DNA of 64,000 nucleotides from Adiantum capillus-veneris. Lineage: Eukaryota > Streptophyta > Polypodiopsida > Polypodiales > Pteridaceae. Of this stretch, positions 34,874-44,095 are shown one piece after another; position 1 is the stretch's first letter; the number at the start of each line of letters is the position of its first letter. A program made the position numbers and the translations under genes. The notes under the pieces are model-generated. The model saw only the letters and a list, made by a program, of their open reading frames with translations. It searched no databases and was not told the DNA's origin. The stretch covers positions 66,977,870 through 67,041,869 of the forward strand of contig CM043952.1 of assembly GCA_014529385.2 (NCBI GenBank), read 5' to 3'.

Positions 34874-35356
34874 CTAGAACCACTCGCCTGCAAATGAAGA
34901 AGTGAGAAAATACCACTCTAGGTTTTCTTCTTCAGCTATCCAAGATTCAATAAGGTCTCGATTTGTTTGATCAAAACAAAAGGGTAGACTATTGATGAGC
35001 TCTAAGAAGGGTTGAAATTCTTCAAAGCTAAGGCGATAAACAGAAATCTCTAGAACTTCATTTTCTGGATCCAAAAGAGCAACCACGTCCCAAGTGATAA
35101 ATTGCACTTGCTCTACAATTCCCACTGCACAAGCGGTTTGTATAAAAACTAGATCTTCATGCTCGTCGAAGGCCGTGAGAAAGTAGCAATTGACTAGGAG
35201 CTCTTTTCCTTCGAGTTCCACACAATCGAAGTGAGGCAACCTTCTCACAATTTCATAAAGAACATCCTCATCAAGTCCAATCAAGTTTGCAAGATTTAAA
35301 GACTCCACTTGTGCTACAAAATTCCTGGACAAAAACTCCTTAGGATTATGGTTAAA
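34874..35356 (-). CDS. Accessory ORF b2 of Tat-like element, novel acidic protein
   Basis: Open frame of about 160 codons ending at 34874, 49 nt before gag. It has no ATG; a candidate 3' splice site (TTTTTGTCCAG|G) lies at its start, so it may be an exon. It is clearly paralogous to b1 (35379-35954). Shared anchors are VRRLPH, ED-x-x-FIQ-x-x-CA, F-x-x-W-x-V, RL-x-F-x-EF-x-P-x-L-x-LINSLPF and R-x-L. b2 is strongly acidic (many Glu/Asp: ELEGKELL, FDEHEDLVF, DPENEVLE, WIAEEENLEW). I do not recognise a known domain; LDEDVLYEIVRRLP resembles the LP-x-x-L...RLP face of an F-box but is too weak to call. No signal peptide or membrane segment. In Ogre elements an extra ORF of unknown role also precedes gag. 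Confidence 0.6.
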   Translation of the reverse strand, partial: FNHNPKEFLSRNFVAQVESLNLANLIGLDEDVLYEIVRRLPHFDCVELEGKELLVNCYFLTAFDEHEDLVFIQTACAVGIVEQVQFITWDVVALLDPENEVLEISVYRLSFEEFQPFLELINSLPFCFDQTNRDLIESWIAEEENLEWYFLTSSFAGEWF

Positions 35357-35378
35357 TCATTCAAAAGCATAAAGAGAT

Positions 35379-35954
35379 TTACAATGTCTCTATGAACAAA
35401 GTGTCATAGAAAGTAGAGAAGGATGAGAATTTATACAAATTTGCAATCTTCTCTATGCTCTCTTTATAAAGACAAGCTCTGAATAGCTCCCTATCTCCTT
35501 TGTTGAAAGCGAAAGGAAGACTATTAATAAGACGCAAATGAGGGAAAAATTCACCAAATGTGAGTCTATGAAGCATGAACTCTGGCCGCAAGTTTCCTGA
35601 AGAGTCTTCCTCAATGGTGAAATGCACTCGCCAAACGCCAAATTTCACTCTATTTACCAATCTTAGGGCACACACTAGTTGGATGAATGCGCGGTCTTCC
35701 TTAGTGCCCAACAACAAGAGGAAAATGGAATCCACGCGTAGGACCTTCCGTCTTAACTTCACCACCCTCTTGTTATGAGGGAGACGCCTTACTACTTGCT
35801 CATGCAACTCAATTGGTAATAGAGCTAGATCTCTAAGGATTGAACTTTCACTGCACACACATTCCCAGTTAGAATAAATGATCGTTTTTTTGTTTCTTGT
35901 AACAACTTGGACAAAGAAAAAACAAACATACACACTACTTTGCCGGGCTGCACT
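35379..35954 (-). CDS. Accessory ORF b1 of Tat-like element, novel basic paralogue of b2
   Basis: Open frame of about 191 codons, with no ATG before the conserved region; GTGCAG at its upstream edge could be a 3' splice site. The core LALLPIELHEQVVRRLPHNK continues with KLRRKVLRV, EDRAFIQLVCALRLVNRVKF, RLTFGEFFPHLRLINSLPF and NKGDRELFRACL. It aligns along its length with b2, which lies 22 nt downstream in another frame, so the two arose by tandem duplication. b1 is basic (Arg/Lys rich) where b2 is acidic. The C-terminal tail (SIEKIANLYKFSSFSTFYD) has no counterpart in b2. Function unknown; conserved reading frames after divergence suggest past selection. Confidence 0.6.
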   Translation of the reverse strand, partial: SAARQSSVYVCFFFVQVVTRNKKTIIYSNWECVCSESSILRDLALLPIELHEQVVRRLPHNKRVVKLRRKVLRVDSIFLLLLGTKEDRAFIQLVCALRLVNRVKFGVWRVHFTIEEDSSGNLRPEFMLHRLTFGEFFPHLRLINSLPFAFNKGDRELFRACLYKESIEKIANLYKFSSFSTFYDTLFIETL

Positions 35955-35959
35955 TTATT

Positions 35960-36178
35960 TTAAAATAAAATGAACACATGTACATCAAAAGAAGTGTGGT
36001 AGTTGATGAGAGGTAGAATGACAGGGTTTGGTGATGCAAGAATTTCTCCTGCTCTTTGGGCACCAAACATGAACACCATTCGTTGTTGAAAATGGATCTT
36101 TCTACTAATTGCAACGTTTATTCTAATGTGTGGAGTAAAATGAAAGGGAAAAACCTCTATTCCTGGGCCATTATCCAT
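35960..36178 (-). CDS. Accessory ORF a2 of Tat-like element, 72 codons
   Basis: ATG to stop, beginning MDNGPGIEVFPFHF. The second half (RAGEILASPNPVILPLINYH, then SFDVHVFILF) parallels a1 residue by residue (LAEINASVNPFILPLIRYDL, then SLDVYIFVLF). a1 lies directly upstream in the same frame, separated by TAA and TAG and six sense codons. The pair is therefore a diverged tandem duplication of about 234 bp. Hydrophobic C-terminus; no known domain. Two adjacent in-frame copies could also be the halves of one former ORF. Confidence 0.5.
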   Translation of the reverse strand: MDNGPGIEVFPFHFTPHIRINVAISRKIHFQQRMVFMFGAQRAGEILASPNPVILPLINYHTSFDVHVFILF

Positions 36179-36199
36179 GGCCTATGCATGTCCTAATGC

Positions 36200-36412
36200 T
36201 TAAAACAAAACAAAAATATAGACGTCCAAACTAAGGTCGTACCTAATGAGAGGCAAAATAAAAGGATTTACTGAAGCGTTTATCTCGGCCAACCTAAGAG
36301 GACCTAAAATTCTACGAATGACACGTTGAAATTGCAACTTAGTACTAACAATTATGTGTACCTTTTGCCTTGCAATGAGAATGAAGGGATCATACAAAGC
36401 TTCGTGATTCAT
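36200..36412 (-). CDS. Accessory ORF a1 of Tat-like element, 70 codons
   Basis: ATG to TAA, beginning MNHEALYDPFILIARQ, first ORF after the primer-binding site (58 nt downstream of it). Paralogous to a2 over most of its length. Basic middle (KLQFQRVIRRILGPLRL) and hydrophobic end. No match to a family I know. Position at the start of the genomic RNA makes it the most readily translated frame of the element. Confidence 0.5.
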   Translation of the reverse strand: MNHEALYDPFILIARQKVHIIVSTKLQFQRVIRRILGPLRLAEINASVNPFILPLIRYDLSLDVYIFVLF

Positions 36413-36469
36413 GCAAACTACTTGACTATGCTAAAGGTTGATTCTACACAAAAATACACAAGCCGTCCT

Positions 36470-36483
36470 CCATGGGGGCACCA
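36470..36483 (-). promoter_or_regulatory. Primer-binding site of Tat-like element
   Basis: TGGTGCCCCCATGG on the minus strand, three bases after the 5' LTR end. It is shared with element X but differs from the initiator-Met sites of the other elements here. The tRNA was not identified. Confidence 0.75.
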
Positions 36484-36486
36484 ATT

Positions 36487-36745
36487 TGAGGCGGTCCGGG
36501 GCGGGCAACAAGAAGAGTGGCCTCTAGACACCCTTCAAGGCTCCCGTGCTGCTCAATGGGGCTGGGGCACAACACAACACAAACCAAAACAACAAACCCA
36601 CCGCCAAATCCCAACTACACAAGGGGCACCACCTAGTTTAAGAGCGAACTAGGACGCAAAAGAGGAGAATCGTTAGAGCAACCCACAAACAAGCAAGGAA
36701 TTTACACTAACCCTAACACCAATGGAATACTCTCACACACTAAAA

Positions 36746-36823
<78 letters not shown>

Positions 36824-39013
36824 TGCTCGGGCTGCTTTGAAACGTATCGGCAATGATCAAGCAAACACAACTATATATTTAAGAAAGAGAGAGAAAGGGG
36901 GAGGGGGTGCTTGTTGCATTAATACCTTCTTACAAATCTGTCATGACAAATCAAAGTGAGATTAGTACTTGTTCAACATAGCTTGCGTAAATTTCACCAC
37001 AACACATCACAAGAAAAGCCACCCCAATCACTGTCTTAAGGCCAGGGGAGTCCTCTCCACCCTGTCGCCCTCTTACAGTATGTGGGATTTATGGCTAGAT
37101 TGATGACAACACCAGAGACAAGCTATCAAGAACTTAACAAAAAAAAAAAAAACACCAAGACACTTACACATCATTGTTGTCCATTACTTCACGTTGGAAG
37201 GGAGACAAAGTATCCAAGCTTAGTCCAAATCCACCCTCCTTGATTCAGCGAATGTTGGGCTTACACTAGTAGGAGAAATGATAGATTTCCTACTCTCAAT
37301 TGAATGATCACTCTCTCTCTTACAATGGCATAGATTTCCCTTGCTAATCCCCTATTACAACACATGCACATGCATAAGACAATGAGCTTCCACTCAAGAG
37401 CTCCTTCTAGAGAGGTTGAGCTTGGCTTCTCAAGCTATAGCATAGTGCTCTTGCTTATGGCTCCCCCCCTTTTATGCTAGCTACACCCTCCTTTTATAGC
37501 AATTTTGAAGGCTAGGGTTACTCCTCTAACCATGGTTGGGTTAGATTTTCAGCAATTTATCTAATTTCTTTTGCTTGGAATTATCAAGAAGTTGGTGGGG
37601 AAAGAGAGAGGAGAGAAATGGAGGTGATAGGACTTTTCATAGTGGGTTAGTGTTAGTAGAGTTAGTATTAATTTACAAATGGAATTGGATATTTACAATG
37701 GGAGTATCCATGTAGGATACAAATAAGGAAGAAAAACTCTTAAGAGGTAAGAAAAGGTGGATTTCTTACAAGGTTGATGCTCCAAGTGTCTTGAGTAGGG
37801 CCAATTTTGACGCTTGTTGACGGTCCACTAGCTTTGACGGTACATTTTTTCTCCACTCTTGACCTTCCTTGAGAGACAAGGTAATTGAACCTGAGTAATC
37901 AACCACCATGATGCTGTCTTTTAAGAGAAGAGGCTGAATTTTGTGGTTTTTTGATAGATATGGGTAATTTGGAGGAGGAAAAATGAGACTAGGTGGTCAA
38001 TTTTGGAATGGAATTGTGTGTGGGAGGTATGAGTTCACCATGGTTTCTCTTATTCTTCAAGGTTAAGGAGAAGGTGAGTAGTGTGCAGAGAGGAGTGGTG
38101 AGAGAGATGGGGATGATGAGTGGAGAAGTGTGTGTGAAAGAGGAAAATGATAAAGTGGAAGAGAGAGTGTGGCTGCATAGCATGGGAAAACTGGGGTCCA
38201 CTAAAAAAATCATAGCTCACAGCTGGTAGCTCCAAAAATCATGAAAAAATTTGAGGTGATTATTCAGAGCGTGGGCTACATTTTCTCTTTTGACCACCGC
38301 TCCAAATTCGGAGTGGAGATAGGTGCCAAAATTCTCACCAAAAAGCCTGTTTTTTATGCCTGCAAAAGTCTTTTAGTGGTCCCCTCCTTTGTTGAATTTG
38401 TACAATGCATCCAAGAGTGAGCCCCTCCTTTGTCATATTATAATACAAAGCATTCAAGTTGCCCTTGACCCATGCATGGAGGAGGATTATTGGTGAAATA
38501 AGAAATGTATACATGGTGGGACTAGTGTATGGACTATTCATGGACTTTAGCTCAATGAGCACATGGTGTTAGAATAATGAGTAAAAATAATAATAAAAAT
38601 ATGGAGGAGTTATGGATATGGAAAGATATTGGAATCATATGATATGGTCCCTCCTTGAATTATTTTTGGTGAAAGAGGAAAATGTATGCAAGCAAATAAT
38701 ATAATAAAAGTAACCAATGAGTAGAAATCAATTTTTTGTTTTCACGAGGGTGAGGGTGAAAATGTGGGAGTGATTTGTATAAAGGAAAAATATGAGGTTA
38801 GAGTATGTACATATTGGCAAAAAAAAATAAAAGAAAATATATATAATTATGGTGTAAGAGGATGAAAGAAGGTGTACATAGGTTTAATAAAACACACACC
38901 TAAGTAGAAATATTTAAATAAAATACTAAAATAATTATAAAAAATCCCTATATTTAGGCCATATATACAATGAAATATTTACACACAAAGAGGCCATAAT
39001 ATACTTTTATTTT

Positions 39014-39044
<31 letters not shown>

Positions 39045-39226
39045 TTGGCTCACCTAGCCCAGTGACTAGCTAGCTGAGGGTTTTTAAGAAGATATGGGAA
39101 AAGTCCCGTGACTCACGCACGCCTATGTACAGTGAAATGGTAGGGATAGCCACAGTGTTTGGGTGATTTTGGTAGGGGGAGGTAACTCACTGTGGCAATT
39201 ACAAAGAGCCGAAAAAACGGCTATCA
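36487..39226 (-). repeat. 5' LTR of Tat-like element
   Basis: 2740 bp, matching 26789-29515. GA tract at about 36749-36820 (longer than in the other LTR) and TATAAAAG at 37491-37498 on the minus strand. The 74-78-codon plus-strand frames in both LTRs are antisense to the element and not genes. Confidence 0.93.
37491..37498 (-). promoter_or_regulatory. TATA box in 5' LTR of Tat-like element
   Basis: TATAAAAG preceding GGAGGGTG in the element sense; the transcription start would lie some 30 nt to the left. The R-U5 part would then be about 1 kb. Confidence 0.6.
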
Positions 39227-39230
39227 ACAG

Positions 39231-40042
39231 TAAGACAAATTTGGAGCTTGGTTGGGAAGGAGAAAGCTGCCATGGTTGTGGATAGTGAACAGGTTATAGA
39301 GAATGGTATGCAAGAGGCATTGGTGGCTCTATTTGCAGGGATGTGCTCGAGGATCCAGTGCTTGAGAGTGCCACAGATCTGGAATGCAGCAAGAAGCTGG
39401 TATAGGTAAGGAGGCATTTGGATGATAAACAGGTGCTTTTGGCCATGGACAAAGAGGAAGCAGGTTATGGATGCGAAAAAGCCATCGAAGAAGATGTGCC
39501 ATTGGGTGTTGAAGACCATGCTTGTGAGTACAGTAGTGCAATGGGCATGTCGCCAGTTGCAGGAGTCTGAGGAGGAGGTCTTCACACTACATGGTTGGAT
39601 GGGAAGGCCGGGTTTGTCTATCGATGTAGGTATGTCTATTGGTTTGGTTGTTGGGCCAAGTAGCGAGCATGGTGGTGCTCTTTTGGATGCTTGGATGCCA
39701 GTGGCTGCATGGAACAATGAAGAGATGTTGGGTGCATTCTATATGCACTATTGGGTTGGTGTCTGGGAGCAGTTCTACGGAGAGCTGCTACTTGTGGATG
39801 GTGATGGCCCAGTCCCAAGTGTTTGATCCTGGTGGATGATAGTAGGAAAAGCAGGGGGTTGGGCAACCCTCCTAAAGAAAGGCCAGCAGCGGGAGCTATG
39901 TATATAGTGTATATACAGGTTGTGGTATGACTTTTGTGGTTAGTTTGGTGGTTTGCTCAGTGTTGTTGTGGTTATGTCGTTTTGGTGTGCAATGAGTATC
40001 TTTTGGTTGAGCATAAATAATGCTCAACGAGGGGGTGGGCAA
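39231..40042 (+). pseudogene. Gag-like ORF of element X, second part, and 3' UTR with polypurine tract
   Basis: It joins in frame with 26788 (TV|RQIWSLVGKEKA). After about 60 codons a frameshift passes to acidic frames such as DVLEDPVLESATDLEC and KQVLLAMDKEEAGYGCEKA. Near 39838 one frame ends VFDPGG then stop, resembling the FDPGGY end of element Y. The following stretch includes a polypurine tract AGGGGGTGGGCAA at 40030-40042. Several frameshifts make this a pseudogene. The shared ending suggests X and Y belong to one class of gag-only elements; this is inference. Confidence 0.55.
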
Positions 40043-41538
40043 TGATGGTACAGCCAAATGCTATCGATGGTAGAAATGGGCACAAGCGGGGCTATGTGGT
40101 GAGCAGATGCACGCCCAGGTGATAATGCAGCTGTGCAGTGCCATTGTGGTTAGGTGGATCGAGAAATGTATGCATAAGATGGTTTTTTTTGCCTAGGGTG
40201 TGCTGCCAGATGCCAAACTCGGTGATCGCCTCATATGCCCAAAGTGGTGGTTTTGTGTGCCAGGGTGTGGTGCTCGATGGGCTTTCCGAGCAGGTCCAGA
40301 CAGCTCGTCAAACGAAGCCCGGATGTGAAAGATATGGCACCTTGAACTGGGATGCATTGCAGATCCTCACCGGATTGGGTGTGTGCAAGTGGTTGGCGAG
40401 AGATGATGCGAGTTGATATGCTTGAAGTGCTCGATTTTTGGAGCATGTCGGTCTTCTCGGATTGAGAAGCAGGCTCATAGATGGAAAGTTATGGCTAGTT
40501 GAAATTTTTTCGGGGGTCAGGTGTGTGCAAGGTTGTCCGCATTAAAAGGCGTGCCACGAGGTGTTTTTCTTGCCTTGACCAGATTTGGCAAGGTAGCATA
40601 CACTGCGTGGGGTTAGTTGAAATGGACGGCTTGGAAATCAAAATCATGGGCGACTGGACATGCCAAGGAGAATGTAAGGCGGTCACAAGAATTTTTTCGG
40701 TCCTTTAGCGGTTTTGATTGGCGAGCTCAAGAAATTTGGAGTGCGGTTAAAACATTTTATGGCTTTGAGCTAGCAAGACGAAGTTTCAGTGCATTGATGT
40801 GATGGATATTTGGCAGCCTCGGCATGGGGGAGCACCAACTGTGTGGTAATCGAAGGCTTAAGATCCTTGGTTGCAAATGCAAAAGATAATGGTGGCTAGA
40901 CATGGAAAAAAAAGGGTTAAAGAGGTAAAATGCCAAAGCATAAGGAGCTTGGGATGAGGTTTACAAAGGGTGTTGGCTGAATTGAATTGGCAAAAGGAAC
41001 GAAAGAAGAAGTGTTTTTTTGGAGAGTAAAAAAACAGAAGGAGGGCAACGACGGGGCCGTGTTGCCTCCTTGAGGGTGAGAAAAAGGAGAGGTTCTTTTT
41101 TATGAGCAAGAAAGGAGGAAGAGTTTTGGGGAGTCTTTGGGAGGGGTTTTTTCGGTGCTTGCTCGTTTGGAAGCGAAGAGAAGCTCATGAGGAGCAAAAA
41201 GCTATGAAAGCTTGGTGAGGCTCGTCTGTTTGTGTTTTGATGAACGCCGATGAGTGACGGTGGTCTTGTATAAGCACTTTTATGCAAATGAAAAAGGAGT
41301 CCCCCCCATATGAGCAATTGTTTCGTGCTTTCCCCTTCCCCCCTTTCTTCTCTGCTCTGTTGAGAGTGTGTGTGGCAGTGTGAGTTCGTGTGCGTCTGTG
41401 TGAGCGTGTGTGCATGCGCGGTTTGGTGAGAACTGCAAGTCAAAGGTGCTCGCTAAGTGGATTGGGGGGTTGTGTGCCCTGAGCTATAGGAGGCAGCTGT
41501 GTTAGCGTGCTGGGTGCATCTCCCATTCCCCCTCTCCA
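40043..41538 (+). repeat. Right LTR of element X
   Basis: It starts TGATGGTACAGCC after the polypurine tract and ends CCCCTCTCCA. It aligns from 40167 with the split left LTR. Around 40529 it shows the empty site of the gypsy insertion at 15590/24358. It is followed by unrelated DNA, so the outer target duplication is lost. Confidence 0.85.
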
Positions 41539-43069
41539 ACGTGCTTCTAGCTTGACAATCAACTACCTACTACTACAAATCCCACACAACTAGTCACACT
41601 TGAATTACAGCCTTGGCCACTTGAAGAGCGTTATAGAGACATCTGATTTCTACGAATTCTCGCAATTTTGAGATGCAATACAAGATGATAGCCCAAAGGC
41701 ATACTTATCTCCCCATCTTCCCAAGCATCGTGGTTTCGTCCAACAGAGTGATGGCCATACCATGCCTCGACCAACAACACGTTATAATTTCGTTTTATGG
41801 GTTTGTCTTTAGCACCATTCATTTGTCAATTTTTGGAATTGACCCACCATTCGTCCCTTAGTAACCCATAAGTATATAGTATGCAGTAATGTTTTCAAAA
41901 TTGTTGGAATGTTCATTAGGAATCTCATGAGAACTAATACAATTTTTTTTTTATCACAAAAAAAACCCTCCCTGGGGTGGCTTGAGTAAACGTATTCATA
42001 TTAATTATTTTTGTAAATGTACATTGGGCACATTTTCCTTGGGATTTCTTACGAAACAAACTCTTCTTCTACACAAGACCATGAGGTATAGGAACCCCTA
42101 AATTATAATGCTTTGGTTCATAACTTAATGGTAAACTGTCATTTCATCTCATCTATACACACACACACATAGTTGTTGACTTCGATTGCAACATATGAAT
42201 CTGGGCCCTAAAGATGCACTCTCTGGCTTACATTGGTTTGAATTTTTGTACAACTGGAGCAATTGTGACACATGAGGCTTGAATCTCTCTCCCCCACCCC
42301 CAACACACACACACACACAAAAGCACAACTCTAGACTTTCAATTGCTAAAAATTGAGGCATTATAATGAATCTGGTCAACACTTTCTCTAGCATGAGGCT
42401 CTCCGTTGGTATCTTGATTTTGGATGTGAAAGGACAACCTTCTCCGTTTTCTTTTTCGTAAGGGGCATTGTTTGACGGTGGCAAAATGTTAAATTTTTAT
42501 AGGATCTCTTTTCACAAAGATAATAACAAATACTATCTGGGTTATAAGGTGTATATGAGACCGATAACAAGGGGAAGGGGTCATAGACACCTGTCTTCCC
42601 AACAAGGGGACGGGGATGTACATTGGATGGTAGTATTTTTCGACACCAGTAACAAGGGGAAGGGGTTATAAACACCTTTCTTCCCAAAAAAATATTTACA
42701 AGAGTGTTGATAATGTTCTTGTTTTTGTTTCATGGATGGTGGCAGGAAACAAAATGAAATCAAGCCTGCAATTGAAAAAAGGATTAAGATATAACAAAAA
42801 GTTATTAAATCAACAAGTAAAAGTCATGTATACACTTTCACACACGGAGTCTGTTCAACATGGAAAAAAATTATGTACCTATTACATGGGTTTGTAGAGC
42901 TCTTTTATTAAGGAAGCATATGGTGTCTTTTATAATATTATAGTTTTTTACTTTTTTCTCAAGTATGAACCCTTATTTGAGTAAATGATGTGTTAGATCA
43001 ATTGTTTAGCTCCCTTGAGATGGGTTTTTAAACATAAACAAACAAGGTGAAGACTTACGGGCACTTGCA
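41539..43069. other. Low-information spacer with CA microsatellites
   Basis: No coding frame. CA runs near 42160-42172 and 42303-42320. A degenerate direct repeat of about 45 bp (ACAAGGGGAAGGGGT core) occurs near 42567 and 42652. Not matched elsewhere in the window. Confidence 0.4.
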
Positions 43070-43459
43070 ATGGAGAATGTCCTTCTAAGGGTTCTTATGG
43101 TTGAGAATGAGAATCTCAAGAAGACACTTGAGATGCAAACAACATGTTTGATGCAACTTGAAGAAGAAGTCAAGGAATGTAAATGCTCTTTTATGGACTT
43201 GAATGCTTTATAGGAGCGCATGAGCAAAGTGGAGCATGACCATGTATTGAAAGAGAAGAAACTTAACACCATGAGCCGGGATGTATGCGACATGAAAATT
43301 TTATACACAAACACTCGATCGTACACAATTTCCACCAACATATGCAACATGAGGGCTTTCTCAAATGTTGCCAAAACACTACGCATACCTCTCGAGTTAT
43401 CAGGTAGCAGATTACTTCCTTGGAAATGCAATCAAGCCTACAACTGCGGAGGAAGATGA
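43070..43459 (+). pseudogene. Coiled-coil protein fragment with one in-frame stop
   Basis: One frame from ATG 43070 to TGA 43457-43459, broken by TAG at 43211-43213. The first part is a heptad-rich helix (MENVLLRVLMVENENLKKTL, then LEEEVKECK); the second continues ERMSKVEHDHVLKEKKLNTM. The frame also reads back through GEDLRALA upstream of the ATG without an obvious start. It looks like a fragment of a host or transposon protein with a coiled coil, now dead. The family is not recognisable from this much sequence, and no intron borders were clear. Confidence 0.4.
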
Positions 43460-43814
43460 ATACACAACTGTGTGAAAATTCATGTATACTCTTTGATATA
43501 TATAAAATATGTTACACAATCAAAGTTTCTGTAATCGTAACATTTTTTATCAAGATCATTTACTATGGACATTGGTTTGTTTACTTCTAATGTCTTTGTT
43601 TACTGCTTGACTCCTACAATTTAAATTATATGTATAAAATGTTCTCTTGATCAATTGTATAGACTTGAGATGGGATTTTAAATAGTAACACATACATATC
43701 ATTTCCCAGCTAATCTTTGTCTGGGTTAGCACTATACAATTGATCTAGAGTCAAGTTTACAAAGATCCTTGTTCTATTCCCTGTATTGACCCACCTAATC
43801 CAATAGGATACGTC
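43460..43814. other. AT-rich spacer, target region of the copia insertion
   Basis: No gene seen. It ends with acgtc (43810-43814), one half of the copia target duplication. Confidence 0.4.
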
Positions 43815-44006
43815 TGAAGGAGTACGAGCGGAAGTGCAACGCGAGAGAGAGTGCGAGAAGAAGAGCACGACGATATGGTGAACTCGCTCTATTGTAATGT
43901 GTAGAGCATAGTGAGTTCTTATAAGGTTTTTACAAAAGAATATGTGTACATACCTGGCGGCCCGACCACCTACCTGGGCGACCACATTGGGCTTTATACC
44001 CCAACA
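43815..44006 (-). repeat. 3' LTR of copia element
   Basis: 192 bp. Seven differences from the 5' LTR by eye (three clustered in GCAACG versus GTGATG). GTATAAAG near its start on the minus strand is a TATA candidate. Confidence 0.93.
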
Positions 44007-44018
44007 ACCTCCCACTTA
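44007..44018 (-). promoter_or_regulatory. Polypurine tract of copia element
   Basis: AAGTGGGAGGT directly before the 3' LTR TGTTGGGG in the element sense. Confidence 0.75.
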
Positions 44019-44095
44019 AAGTCCAATGTGGTACTTTAAGTGTGAGAGAAGCTACTATACAAGCTAATATACAAGAGATGTACAGAAGTGATGTA

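Larger units (their letters stand above)
26789..39226 (-). mobile_element. Tat-like Ty3/gypsy element with accessory ORFs, inserted in X
   Basis: Minus-strand order: 5' LTR 36487-39226, primer-binding site 36470-36483, four accessory ORFs 36412-34874, gag-pol 34824-29544, polypurine tract, 3' LTR 26789-29515. The LTR starts TGATAGCC and ends CCGCCTCA. A 4-bp duplication acag flanks the element (26785-26788 and 39227-39230). Without it the Gag-like frame of X reads through. Total length is 12,438 bp. Two RNase H domains in pol and the very long LTRs are the hallmark of the Tat/Ogre group. The two LTRs differ by scattered substitutions and microsatellite lengths. Confidence 0.92.
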
